A DNA stretch of 64,000 nucleotides. Source: CAIWHR01 sp963809965. GTDB taxonomy: Bacteria; Pseudomonadota; Gammaproteobacteria; Burkholderiales; Casimicrobiaceae. Position numbers and translations under genes: made by a program. The stretch covers positions 288,608 to 352,607 of the forward strand of contig CAWELU010000001.1 in NCBI GenBank assembly GCA_963809965.1. The letters run 5' to 3'. Below, in pieces: positions 53,809-61,985 of the stretch; the first letter of the stretch is position 1; every line of letters begins with the position of its first letter. The notes below the pieces were generated by a model, which worked only from the letters and a program-made list of their open reading frames with translations, searched no databases and was not told the DNA's origin.

Positions 53809-54453
53809 CTAGGCACCGGGAACCACCGCGTGCCCGTGCCACATCCCGGCAATCGTGCGCTGCAGCTGCAACAGCCGGCCGTGGAAGAAGTGACCGCATC
53901 CCGGGAAGACGATGACCGGCAGCTCCTGTGGCCGCGCCCAGTCCAGCACGTCAGCCAGCGGGACAATCTCGTCGTTCTCGCCATGGATCACGATGGTGTC
54001 GGCGGGGACGGCTTCGAACGCGAAGCGCTTCACCGCAGGACCGACCAGGACCACGCGCTCGGCGGCCACGGTGCGCGCGACCTGAGTCTGCACATAGGAA
54101 CCGAACGAGAAGCCGGCGAGCACGACCGGCAACGGACCCGCGGGCGCACTGACGCGCTTTTCCGCATGTGCCAGGGCGGCAAGCGCATCGCCGGTCTCGC
54201 CCCGCCCATCGTCGAACGAACCTTCCGATCGTCCGACTCCGCGAAAGTTGAATCGTACTGCCGCGTAACCCAGCGCGAAGAAAGTCTTCGCAAGCGTCTG
54301 CGCGACCTTGTTGTCCAGCGTCCCGCCTTGCAGCGGATGGGGATGCGCAACGAGGGCGATGCCCCGTGGCGCGTGCGAGGGGACGTTGAGCGCGATTTCC
54401 AGCGCTCCCGCAGGCCCGTCGACCGTATATCGCTCGGTCGTGCGGGGCGTCAA
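53809..54453 (-). CDS. Alpha/beta hydrolase
   Basis: 214 residues. The hydrolase core has H-P-H-P-L-Q-G-G-T-L, R-F-N-F-R-G-V-G-R-S-E-G, the nucleophile elbow V-L-A-G-F-S-F-G-S-Y, D-E-I-V-P-L, and the catalytic His in C-G-H-F-F-H-G. The TTG start at 54453 overlaps the ferredoxin stop (TTGA), so translation is probably coupled. No substrate can be assigned. Confidence 0.82.
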   Translation of the reverse strand: MTPRTTERYTVDGPAGALEIALNVPSHAPRGIALVAHPHPLQGGTLDNKVAQTLAKTFFALGYAAVRFNFRGVGRSEGSFDDGRGETGDALAALAHAEKRVSAPAGPLPVVLAGFSFGSYVQTQVARTVAAERVVLVGPAVKRFAFEAVPADTIVIHGENDEIVPLADVLDWARPQELPVIVFPGCGHFFHGRLLQLQRTIAGMWHGHAVVPGA

Positions 54454-54758
54454 ATCCTGAGCCTTTCGACGACCTCGCCGCCGAGCACGTGGCGCTCGAT
54501 GATCTCGTCGATGTCGGCGCGATCCACGTACGTATACCAGACCGCGTCGGGATAGACGACGAGGACCGGCCCTTCGTCGCAGCGGTCGAGGCAGCCCGAC
54601 TTGTTCATCCGCACCTTGCCCTTGCCGTTTGCGCCGAGGGCCTTGATCCGATCCTTCGCATAGGCCTGCATTTCGGCCGAGCCGTGGTTCGCGCAGCAAG
54701 CCTCCGGCGCCTCGCGCTGGTTGCAGCAGAAGAAGACATGACACCGGTAGTAACTCAT
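54450..54758 (-). CDS. Thioredoxin-like [2Fe-2S] ferredoxin
   Basis: 102 residues. The cluster ligands are an N-terminal Cys group (Y-R-C-H-V-F-F-C-C-N-Q) and C-L-D-R-C in N-K-S-G-C-L-D-R-C-D-E-G-P. The family is the NuoE-like (2Fe-2S) ferredoxins. The electron partner is unknown. ATG 54758 follows a TATAAT promoter that mirrors the msbA promoter. Confidence 0.88.
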   Translation of the reverse strand: MSYYRCHVFFCCNQREAPEACCANHGSAEMQAYAKDRIKALGANGKGKVRMNKSGCLDRCDEGPVLVVYPDAVWYTYVDRADIDEIIERHVLGGEVVERLRI

Positions 54759-54822
54759 GGCAGATCGCGGCGCCGCGGCAATCGGTGTCGAGCCCGGTCG
54801 CGCGAAAAATTCCCGACGGCTC

Positions 54823-54877
54823 ATTATAGCGGAGGCCCCGACGAGGCCGGCGCCCGTCATGGTCCCTCCGCTATAAT
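54823..54877. promoter_or_regulatory. Symmetric divergent promoters of the ferredoxin gene and msbA
   Basis: ATTATAGCGGAGG (54823-54835) and CCTCCGCTATAAT (54865-54877) form a perfect 13-base inverted repeat with a 29-base centre. Each arm includes a TATAAT -10 box, one per strand, facing outward. The two -35 positions would overlap in the middle at about 54846-54854. Confidence 0.65.
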
Positions 54878-54935
54878 CGGCGCCTCTCGCGCAGCACGCG
54901 AGCCTCTCCATCCCACGCCGCGTCCGCCTCCCACC

Positions 54936-56657
54936 GTGAAGCTCTACCGCCGGCTGCTGCGCTACGTGCGGCCCTACCGCGGGGTGTTCGGCGTGGGCAT
55001 CCTCGGCATGCTGCTCGTCGCGTCGACCGATGTGATGATGCTGCGGGTAGTGCAGCCGGTGCTCAACAACCTCGGCACCGTGGATCCCGCCGGGACGCGC
55101 TGGCTCCCGTTCCTCATCGTCGGCATCTTCGTGCTGCGCGGCATCGGGTCGTACGTGAGCGAGTACGGGCTCGCGTGGATCGGCTCCCGCGTGGTGTTCG
55201 ACCTGCGCTGCGAAGCTTCCAACCATCTGCTGCGCCTGTCCACGCCGTACTATGACGCCAGCTCCGCCGGCTTCCTGATCTCGAAGATCACCTACGATGC
55301 GCAGCAGGTCGCCTCCGCCGCATCCGAGGCCATCACCGTCAGCATCCGCAATACGCTGACAATCGCCTTCATGCTCGCGTATCTTCTGTACATCAACTGG
55401 GAGCTGACGCTGATCGCGTTCGCGGCGTTCCCGGCGGTCGGCTACACCTTGCGCCAGATCCGCCGGCGGCTCAAGCGCGTCAGCGGGCTCGTTCAGGAGC
55501 GCACCGGCGCGCTGACCCATGTGCTCGAGGAGGCGATCGGCGCGCACCGCGTGGTGAAGGTCTTCGGCGGCGAGAAATACGAGAGCGCGCGTCTGCGCGT
55601 TGCGGCCGACCGGTTGCGGCTCGCGACGGCGAAACAAGCCGCGGCCGCGGCGCTCGGCACACCGATCAACCAGATCATCGTCTCGATAGCCGTCGGCGTG
55701 ATCCTCTGGATCGTGATCGGCAAGAGCGCGGGTGGCAATTACGCTGTCGGCGATTTCTTCACCTACATCTTTGCGCTGCTGCACCTGTTGAACCAGCTGA
55801 AGACGCTGTCCAATGTCACCGGCGTGATCCAGCGCGGCCTCACGGCCGTCGAAAGTGTGTTCGCGCTGATCGACGAGAAGCCCGAGCCGGACACCGGCAC
55901 CGTCGGCATCGACCGCGCCCAAGGCGGACTCGTGTTCGAGCACGTGACCAAACGGTACACGGCCGACGGGCACGCCGCTTTGGACGATGTCGACCTCGCG
56001 ATCGCGCCGGGCGAATCGGTGGCGCTCGTCGGACCCTCCGGCGGCGGCAAGACGACGCTCGTCAACCTGATCCCGCGCTTCTACATGCCCAGCGCCGGGC
56101 GCGTCCTGCTCGATGGACAGGACCTGAACGCGATCAAGCTTGCGGACCTGCGCCGGCAGATCGCACTGGTGAGCCAGGAAATCGTGCTGTTCAATGACAC
56201 GATTTTGGCCAACATCGCGTACGGGGCGATGGCCGACGCGCCGCGATCCGCGATCGAGAGCGCGGCGGTGGCCGCCAATGCGCTCGAGTTCATCAACGCG
56301 CAGCCGAACGGCTTCGACACGGTGGTCGGCGAACGCGGCATTCGTCTGTCCGGGGGACAGCGCCAGCGCATCGCCATCGCGCGCGCGATCCTGAAGGACG
56401 CACCGATCCTGATCCTCGACGAGGCGACTTCGGCGCTCGACACCGAGTCGGAGCGTCTGATCCAGGCAGCGCTCGACGATCTGATGCGCGGACGCACGAC
56501 CATCGTCATCGCGCATCGACTTTCCACCATCGAGCACTGCGACCGCATCGTCGTGCTCGAGGCTGGCCGCATCGTCGAGCAGGGCAAGCATGCCGAGCTG
56601 CTCGCGCGGGGCGGCCTGTACGCACGGCTGCACTCCCGGCAGTTCCGCGACGACTGA
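54936..56657 (+). CDS. msbA: Lipid A export ATP-binding/permease protein MsbA
   Basis: Flips lipid A core across the inner membrane. 573 residues. Six membrane helices (first near V-G-I-L-G-M-L-L-V-A-S) are followed by the nucleotide domain. Walker A is G-P-S-G-G-G-K-T-T, the signature L-S-G-G-Q-R-Q-R, Walker B I-L-I-L-D-E-A-T-S-A-L-D, and the H loop I-A-H-R-L-S-T-I. The GTG start at 54936 has no strong Shine-Dalgarno. It is convergent with a lipid-acyltransferase fusion, consistent with a shared envelope-lipid role. Confidence 0.93.
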   Translation: MKLYRRLLRYVRPYRGVFGVGILGMLLVASTDVMMLRVVQPVLNNLGTVDPAGTRWLPFLIVGIFVLRGIGSYVSEYGLAWIGSRVVFDLRCEASNHLLRLSTPYYDASSAGFLISKITYDAQQVASAASEAITVSIRNTLTIAFMLAYLLYINWELTLIAFAAFPAVGYTLRQIRRRLKRVSGLVQERTGALTHVLEEAIGAHRVVKVFGGEKYESARLRVAADRLRLATAKQAAAAALGTPINQIIVSIAVGVILWIVIGKSAGGNYAVGDFFTYIFALLHLLNQLKTLSNVTGVIQRGLTAVESVFALIDEKPEPDTGTVGIDRAQGGLVFEHVTKRYTADGHAALDDVDLAIAPGESVALVGPSGGGKTTLVNLIPRFYMPSAGRVLLDGQDLNAIKLADLRRQIALVSQEIVLFNDTILANIAYGAMADAPRSAIESAAVAANALEFINAQPNGFDTVVGERGIRLSGGQRQRIAIARAILKDAPILILDEATSALDTESERLIQAALDDLMRGRTTIVIAHRLSTIEHCDRIVVLEAGRIVEQGKHAELLARGGLYARLHSRQFRDD

Positions 56658-56665
56658 GCGGACGA

Positions 56666-56699
56666 CTGCAATCGCGCGCCGAAGCGAGCGCGATTGCAG
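56666..56699. terminator. Bidirectional hairpin between msbA and the FAS operon
   Basis: A perfect 12-base stem (CTGCAATCGCGC and GCGCGATTGCAG) with a 10-base loop, nine bases after the msbA stop. There is no T tract on either strand. Position between convergent genes suggests transcript end protection or termination. Confidence 0.55.
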
Positions 56700-56777
56700 G
56701 TCGCGGGGGAGGGGCGTAGGCTGAAAAACAACGGGGTCCGGTTGCCCGGCCGTGGCGCAGTGCTGGCAAGGCACTGA

Positions 56778-58028
56778 TCATTCGCTGCTGCTGCGCCCGC
56801 TGCGCGGCCGGCGCCTCGCGACGGCCTTCCACCGCCGGTGCACCCAGTACCACTGCTCGGGCCGGGCGAGGATCAGGCGTTCGAGGGCCGCGTTGTACGC
56901 TCGCGTGTTCTGGCGGATGGCCTCGTTCGTGTCGGCACATTCGATCGGCGCCACCGGGGCCTCGAAGCGCAGCACGTGCCGTCCGTCGGGCTCGCGCCAG
57001 GAAGTCGCCGGCAGCACCGGGGCGCCGGTGGCGAGCGCGAGGATCGCGAGGCTCTTGAACGTCCACGCCGGATGGCCGAAGAACTCGACCTCGATGCCGT
57101 CGGGAGGTCGCGCATGCTGGTCGAACGGAAACACGATCACGTCGCCCCGGCCGAGCAGATCGAGAATCTGGTCGAGCGATCCGCGCTTGCCGAGCACGCC
57201 GAAGCCCGCCTGGTTGAACCGCCGCGTGACCAGCGCATCGAGCCAGCGCGGCTTCAACGGACGGCGCACGAAGTGGAACTTGCCGCGCACCTCGGGGTAG
57301 TTGCCGATGCCGGCGATGGTCGCGACCTCCCAGTTGCCGAAGTGGCCGGTGAGCACGAGCACGCCCTTGCCCTCGTCCCAGGCGGCGCGGAGCGCCTCGA
57401 TATTCTCGACCCGCACCAGCGCCGCCTTGCGCGCTGCCGACAGCCAGCGGAACCGGAAGAACTCGCCCAGGAGGCGCCACAGATGACCGTAATGCGCCTG
57501 CGCGAGCCGTACGATCTCGGCAGCGGGAAGGGAATCCCCGTAGACGCGGCGCAGGTTGGCGAGGATCACGTCGCGGCGCAGCGGCACGAAGCGATAGAGG
57601 AGCCGGCCGGCGAGCGGAACATCCACGCTCACCCGTTCGGCGATGGCCATTGCCGAAGCGCTGGTGCGATCGTGCGTCAGCGACAGCGCGATCGACGCGA
57701 TCCCGTGGCGCGCGAGCACGCCTGAGGCTGCGGGCGTGCAGACGACCTTCGGCGCACCGTAGTTGTCGCGCGTCACCGAGAAGTCGGTCGGCTCGAGCGC
57801 GCCAAGCGCCGTCTCGCGCGGGAAGAGCTTCGCACAGGCTTCCTTCGCCGCGAACCGCGCCGCGAGGCTCGCCGCGCGGCCCGGTCCTTCGCCGCTGTCC
57901 GCGAGCTCCTGTGCGGAAAAAATCTTGGCGAGGTCATCCGGCGATGTGTTTTCCAGGAGTCGTTCGATCCGCGCGATCTCGACGGTGTCGATGCCGCAGC
58001 GACGTTCCGGCGGGGCGGTGTCCGGCAT
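56778..58028 (-). CDS. Fusion of holo-ACP synthase and LpxL/HtrB-type lipid acyltransferase
   Basis: 416 residues. Residues 1-133 are an AcpS-type phosphopantetheinyl transferase: metal Asp14 in C-G-I-D-T-V-E-I-A-R-I-E, Glu63 in R-F-A-A-K-E-A-C-A-K, and S-L-T-H-D-R-T near 120. Residues 140-410 are an acyltransferase of the lauroyl/myristoyl transferase fold. Its H-x4-E motif is at H229-E234 (T-G-H-F-G-N-W-E-V), with the second block around F-P-F-D-Q-H-A. It is last in the operon, after two ketoacyl synthases, so it would both activate the operon's carrier and move its acyl chain to a lipid. Fusion is seen directly. The acceptor is unknown. ATG 58028. Confidence 0.85.
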   Translation of the reverse strand: MPDTAPPERRCGIDTVEIARIERLLENTSPDDLAKIFSAQELADSGEGPGRAASLAARFAAKEACAKLFPRETALGALEPTDFSVTRDNYGAPKVVCTPAASGVLARHGIASIALSLTHDRTSASAMAIAERVSVDVPLAGRLLYRFVPLRRDVILANLRRVYGDSLPAAEIVRLAQAHYGHLWRLLGEFFRFRWLSAARKAALVRVENIEALRAAWDEGKGVLVLTGHFGNWEVATIAGIGNYPEVRGKFHFVRRPLKPRWLDALVTRRFNQAGFGVLGKRGSLDQILDLLGRGDVIVFPFDQHARPPDGIEVEFFGHPAWTFKSLAILALATGAPVLPATSWREPDGRHVLRFEAPVAPIECADTNEAIRQNTRAYNAALERLILARPEQWYWVHRRWKAVARRRPRSGRSSSE

Positions 58029-58051
58029 CGCGGACCGGGTCCGGCGCGGCG

Positions 58052-59329
58052 TCAGGCACCGCGCAGGAGGAACGCCGCGTCGGTCCCGGCGAATCCGCGG
58101 CACAGAATCAACGCGACCTTGCTGCGGAGTGGCTGAGGCTGCGCCGATACGGCGAGGCCGCCGCATTCGGGATCGAGCGTATCGAACGTGGCGACACCGG
58201 GTACCTCGCCTTGCGCAAGGGCGGCGAGCGCGAGGGTCGCCTCGAGGATTCCCGCGGCCGCGATCAGGTGGCCGACCGCCCACTTGAACGCGGTAACCGG
58301 TGGCGACGTCGCGCCGAACACGCGGCGGATCGCCCGCGCTTCCGAGATGTCGGACTGCGGCGTGCCGTTGCCGTGCGCGACGATCATGCCCACGTCTGCG
58401 GCCACAATCCCCGCATCGTGGAGCGCTTCCTCGATGGCACGCGCCAGGCCGTCTCCGTCGTCGCGAATGGCCGTCAGCCCCTGCGCTTCGCAGGCGTGGC
58501 CACCACCGAGCACCTCACCCAGCACGGCCGCGTTGCGCGAACGCGCCGACGTCTCGGTTTCGAGCATCAGTGCGCCGGCGCCTTCGCCGAACAGGCTGCC
58601 GTCGTGGCGCGCATCGAAGGGCCGCAGCACCTCGCTCGCGAGGAGCCCCAGCCGGTGGTAGTAGAGCACCATCTGCGGCTCGACCGGCGCGTCGTGGCCG
58701 ACGGCGAGCGCGCGGTCGGCCTCGCCGCTGCGCAGCGCGTGCATCGCCTCGATCACCGCCAGCGAGCCCCCGACGCTGTGGCAGGTGATGCAGGCATTCG
58801 GACCCTTCAACGTGTACTTGATGCCGATATGGCCGAGAACATTGTTGGGCAGCGTGCGCAACAGCCACATCGGATTGACCGTATTGGAAAGCTCGCGGCC
58901 GAACACGGCAAGATCGCCGTTCGCCTCGGTCATCAGCGGAAAGAAGTCGTACTGGTTCTGATAATTGCCACCGCCGGAGCCGACGTAGACGCCGGTACGG
59001 TCGTTGAAAAGCGCCGCCGCCGTCGCATCCAGCGCATCGCGGTGGGCCGCGATGCCCGCGCGCTCGATCGCGCGCCCGGCGGCGTAGAGGCCGAAGAGGT
59101 CGGTCCGCCGGACGAGCTTGTGGAGCTTCCGGTCCTCGACCAGCGCGCGCGGATTGAAGTCGGTGACCTCCGCCGCCATGCGGCACGGCCAGGCGGACGT
59201 GTCCCACTGCGTGATCGGCACGATCGCGGAACGGCGCGCACGTACCGTCGCGAGGATTACCTCCGGATCCATGCCGGCGGCGCACACGGCACCCGCTCCG
59301 GTCACGACGATGCGGGATGCGCGAGTCAT
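58052..59329 (-). CDS. Beta-ketoacyl-ACP synthase (second KS of the operon)
   Basis: 425 residues, FabF-like thiolase fold. Catalytic residues appear complete: Cys183 in N-A-C-I-T-C-H-S-V-G-G-S, His318 in V-A-H-G-N-G-T-P, His353 in A-V-G-H-L-I-A-A-A-G. The sequence around the nucleophile (I-T-C-H-S) is unlike housekeeping FabF (T-A-C), so the substrate pocket probably differs. The gene starts 13 bases after the stop of the first KS gene. The two could be a working pair with different chain lengths, or a partner and a length factor, but both keep the Cys. Confidence 0.88.
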   Translation of the reverse strand: MTRASRIVVTGAGAVCAAGMDPEVILATVRARRSAIVPITQWDTSAWPCRMAAEVTDFNPRALVEDRKLHKLVRRTDLFGLYAAGRAIERAGIAAHRDALDATAAALFNDRTGVYVGSGGGNYQNQYDFFPLMTEANGDLAVFGRELSNTVNPMWLLRTLPNNVLGHIGIKYTLKGPNACITCHSVGGSLAVIEAMHALRSGEADRALAVGHDAPVEPQMVLYYHRLGLLASEVLRPFDARHDGSLFGEGAGALMLETETSARSRNAAVLGEVLGGGHACEAQGLTAIRDDGDGLARAIEEALHDAGIVAADVGMIVAHGNGTPQSDISEARAIRRVFGATSPPVTAFKWAVGHLIAAAGILEATLALAALAQGEVPGVATFDTLDPECGGLAVSAQPQPLRSKVALILCRGFAGTDAAFLLRGA

Positions 59330-59342
59330 GCTTTGCGGCCGG

Positions 59343-60665
59343 TCATCGCGGAGCGGCCGACGCAGCGATGCCGTCGACCTCCTCCGGGTTGCGCAACACG
59401 ATACAGCTGTTCGAGCCGCCGAAACCGAACGAATTGGACATCGCCATCCGGATGCGCTGCCGGCGCGGGGCGCCAACGACGATGTTGAGATCGCATTCGG
59501 GATCGCGCTCGACGAGGTTCGCGTTGACGGGCATTTCGCCACGATGGATCGCGAGCGCGCATACGGCGACCTCGACGGCACCGGCCGCGGCGATCAGGTG
59601 CCCCATGCTGCTCTTCGTCGAGCTCACGCTGACGCGTTGCACGTCATCGCCGAAAACCGCGTGCGTCGCCGCGCTCTCGCTCTTGTCGTTCATCGGCGTC
59701 GACGTGCCGTGCGCGTTCAGGTAGTCGATGTCCTCCGGCGTTGCGTCGGCGTCGAGGAGCGCGGCACGCATCGACTGGATCGGTCCATCGCCGTCGGGCG
59801 GCGAGTCGGTGATCCGGTAGCTCGACAGCGAATTGCCGTCGCCTGCGAGCTCGGCATAGATCCGCGCCCCGCGTCGTCGCGCCGCCGCCCATTCCTCGAG
59901 GACGAGAAAGCCGGCGCCTTCGCCGAGCAGGAACCCGTTGCGCGTGATATCGAACGGGCGGCTCGCGCGCTGCGGCGTCGCATTGTCCGGCGACACGGCC
60001 GAAAGCAGGCAGAACCCGGCAAGGCCGATCGGGCTGATCATCGAGTCAAATCCGCCGGCGAGCGCACAATCGACAGCGCCGCGTCGGATCAGCTTCAACG
60101 CGGTCCCGATCGCCTGTCCGCCCGACGCGCAGGCGGTGTGCACGGATGTTGCGTAGCCTTGTATCCCGAAGCGGCGCGTAAGGAGCGAGATGCCGGTGGT
60201 GGCCTGGCTGCGACAGAACACCAGAGGGTCGTTTGCTGCCGCGTCGGTCAGCAGCGCGTCCGGATTGAGCTCGCCGTCCGCCGCGCTGTGCACATGCGTC
60301 GCCGCGAGATCGACATACTCCGAGGTCATCATTCCAGCACCGACGGCACAGCCCCATCGCGCAGCGGTCTCGGGCGTCGGGCGCGCTCCGGCGTCGCGAA
60401 AGGCCTGCTCGGCCGCGACCAATGCGAAGCGATGGGGCCGATCCGCGGACTTCAGGAGCTTGCGCTCGCCGGCAAGCTCGCCCGCCGTGAAGTTCTTCAC
60501 TTCCGCGGCGATGCGGACCGGGAAGCCGCTCGCGTCGAACAGCGTGATCTCGGCACCACCGCTTCTGCCCGCAAGGAGCGCGTCCCACGTCGACGCGATG
60601 TCGTTGCCGACGGGCGTGACCAGACCGATTCCGGTGATCGCGACCCGGCGCGTTTGGTTCGTCAC
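59343..60665 (-). CDS. Beta-ketoacyl-ACP synthase, FabF type (first KS of the operon)
   Basis: 440 residues. Catalytic triad: Cys179 in V-H-T-A-C-A-S-G-G, His319 in N-A-H-G-T-S-T-P-M-N-D, His356 in S-S-M-G-H-L-I-A-A-A-G. Other FabF marks are V-A-I-T-G-I-G-L-V-T-P-V-G and F-G-F-G-G-S-N-S at the end. The GTG start at 60665 overlaps the dehydratase stop (GTGA), so translation is coupled. It is a decarboxylating condensing enzyme for chain elongation. Confidence 0.92.
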   Translation of the reverse strand: MTNQTRRVAITGIGLVTPVGNDIASTWDALLAGRSGGAEITLFDASGFPVRIAAEVKNFTAGELAGERKLLKSADRPHRFALVAAEQAFRDAGARPTPETAARWGCAVGAGMMTSEYVDLAATHVHSAADGELNPDALLTDAAANDPLVFCRSQATTGISLLTRRFGIQGYATSVHTACASGGQAIGTALKLIRRGAVDCALAGGFDSMISPIGLAGFCLLSAVSPDNATPQRASRPFDITRNGFLLGEGAGFLVLEEWAAARRRGARIYAELAGDGNSLSSYRITDSPPDGDGPIQSMRAALLDADATPEDIDYLNAHGTSTPMNDKSESAATHAVFGDDVQRVSVSSTKSSMGHLIAAAGAVEVAVCALAIHRGEMPVNANLVERDPECDLNIVVGAPRRQRIRMAMSNSFGFGGSNSCIVLRNPEEVDGIAASAAPR

Positions 60666-61543
60666 GCTTGCGCCCTCGCGGCGACTTCGAGCCGCGCCGT
60701 TGCCACCTGCTGGCCGTCCATGCGCGTCGAGAGCCGGACCGTCGCCGTCTCGGCCGTGGGCGGCGCGAGATCGGCGCCAAGGTCGAGCCGAGCCCCGGGT
60801 GGCATGAAAGCACGCATCTTCACGTGCGTCAGCCGCGAGGCGCGCACCTGGGTCCCGGGCGCCCATTGCGTGGCCGTTGCCGCAAGCTCCAGAGCGAGCT
60901 TGATCTCCTGATCGAGCAGCAACGTGGCCGGGAATACGGGGCGCCGCGGGAAATGGTCGGCGAAGTATGGTGCCGCTTCGGGTACGTGCAAGACGGCCGT
61001 CGCCGATTGCCCGGCAATCAACTCCCCCGAAACTACACGGGGCGCCGCGATGCCATGGAACCGGCCGGGCGGCGCGCCCGCGGAGCGCAGCAGGTCGAAA
61101 CGCTCGGCGAGCGCCTCGGGCGAATCGAATTCCGCCACGGGGAGCATCGGGCCGAGGCAATCGACGAGCTCGATGAGCGGCGTGCCCGCCGCGCGAGCCT
61201 GTCCGCGATACGCGACCGCATCGTCGTCGCAGCTCTCGATGTCGACGGCGAGTTCCATGAGCTGCCCCGGCACGGCATCGGCGAGAAAACGCGTTTCGTT
61301 CGCGAGCGCGGCGACCGGGCGGCCGCGAAACGAGACCTGCGCCATCGCGACCCAGGCGGCGAGCTGACCGACCGCTTCGGCGACGAGGCAGGAAGGAAAG
61401 GAGGACAGCGACGCCGGGATGGCGAAGAGCCCGCGCGCGCCCTTTCCCGGCAGGTAGTCGACGATGCGGTCGACGAACGAGAATGCGGCGAAGTGATCCG
61501 CCGCGTGCACGCTGGAAGGGGAGTCCGCCGTTGCGATCGGCAT
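60662..61543 (-). CDS. Double-hotdog 3-hydroxyacyl-ACP dehydratase
   Basis: 293 residues, two hotdog domains. The second carries a FabA/FabZ helix with catalytic His197 in F-A-D-H-F-P-R-R-P-V-F-P-A-T-L, and Asp211 at the position of the usual Glu. The first keeps a Glu56 in V-A-E-A-V-G-Q-L-A-A-W but lacks the His. Paired hotdogs can supply one catalytic residue each. The ATG at 61543 overlaps the ACP stop (ATGA). It would remove water during each elongation cycle. Confidence 0.8.
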   Translation of the reverse strand: MPIATADSPSSVHAADHFAAFSFVDRIVDYLPGKGARGLFAIPASLSSFPSCLVAEAVGQLAAWVAMAQVSFRGRPVAALANETRFLADAVPGQLMELAVDIESCDDDAVAYRGQARAAGTPLIELVDCLGPMLPVAEFDSPEALAERFDLLRSAGAPPGRFHGIAAPRVVSGELIAGQSATAVLHVPEAAPYFADHFPRRPVFPATLLLDQEIKLALELAATATQWAPGTQVRASRLTHVKMRAFMPPGARLDLGADLAPPTAETATVRLSTRMDGQQVATARLEVAARAQA

Positions 61544-61971
61544 CACCCGCCGGCCTTCGCTTCGCGCTGCGCGCCGATCACGAGCTTGCAGAACGTTTCC
61601 GGCGTGAACAGTCGCGGAATGTCCTTCACCTTCATCGGTGTCTTGAACCGTGCCGCGGGAACCTCGGACATGTAGGCGCGGAGCTGGACCATGCCGGCCT
61701 CGGTGACGATCCCGTGCTGCTCGAACTCGGCCTCGGTCAGCGTGCCGCGCGCGTTCTCGACGATCTTGCCGCGCGGGATCTTCACCTTGAACGAGCGCTC
61801 GAGGCGAAAGACCATGTCGAGAAAGTCGATCGACTCCGCGCCGAGATCCTCGATCAGCGAGGCGTCGGGCTTCACTTCGTCGACGTCGCAGCCGAGTGCG
61901 TCGGCCATCGTCGCGGCGACCGCCGGAAACACTGCGTCGATTTCTTCCTTGGTGATTTCAGCTTGCGCCAT
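61543..61971 (-). CDS. AcpXL-like acyl carrier protein with long C-terminal extension
   Basis: 142 residues. The carrier domain occupies about residues 8-85, with the phosphopantetheine Ser47 in D-L-G-A-E-S-I-D-F-L-D-M-V-F. The S-x-D-F-L-D-x-V-F pattern resembles AcpXL, the special carrier of very-long-chain lipid A acyl groups. A tail of about 55 residues (M-S-E-V-P-A-A-R-F-K-T-P-M-K-V-K-D-I-P-R-L-F) is not part of a normal ACP. ATG 61971 is preceded by GGGAG. An upstream ATG at 61989 overlaps the FabG stop and is an alternative start. Confidence 0.85.
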   Translation of the reverse strand: MAQAEITKEEIDAVFPAVAATMADALGCDVDEVKPDASLIEDLGAESIDFLDMVFRLERSFKVKIPRGKIVENARGTLTEAEFEQHGIVTEAGMVQLRAYMSEVPAARFKTPMKVKDIPRLFTPETFCKLVIGAQREAKAGG

Positions 61972-61985
61972 GCTCGTTGCTCCCG

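Noticed and set aside
58052..60665. The paired KS genes as a ketosynthase plus chain-length factor of a type II polyketide or aryl-polyene system
   Set aside because: Both retain the nucleophilic Cys, and the operon has an enoyl reductase but no cyclase, aromatase or aromatic starter gene. This is not excluded completely.
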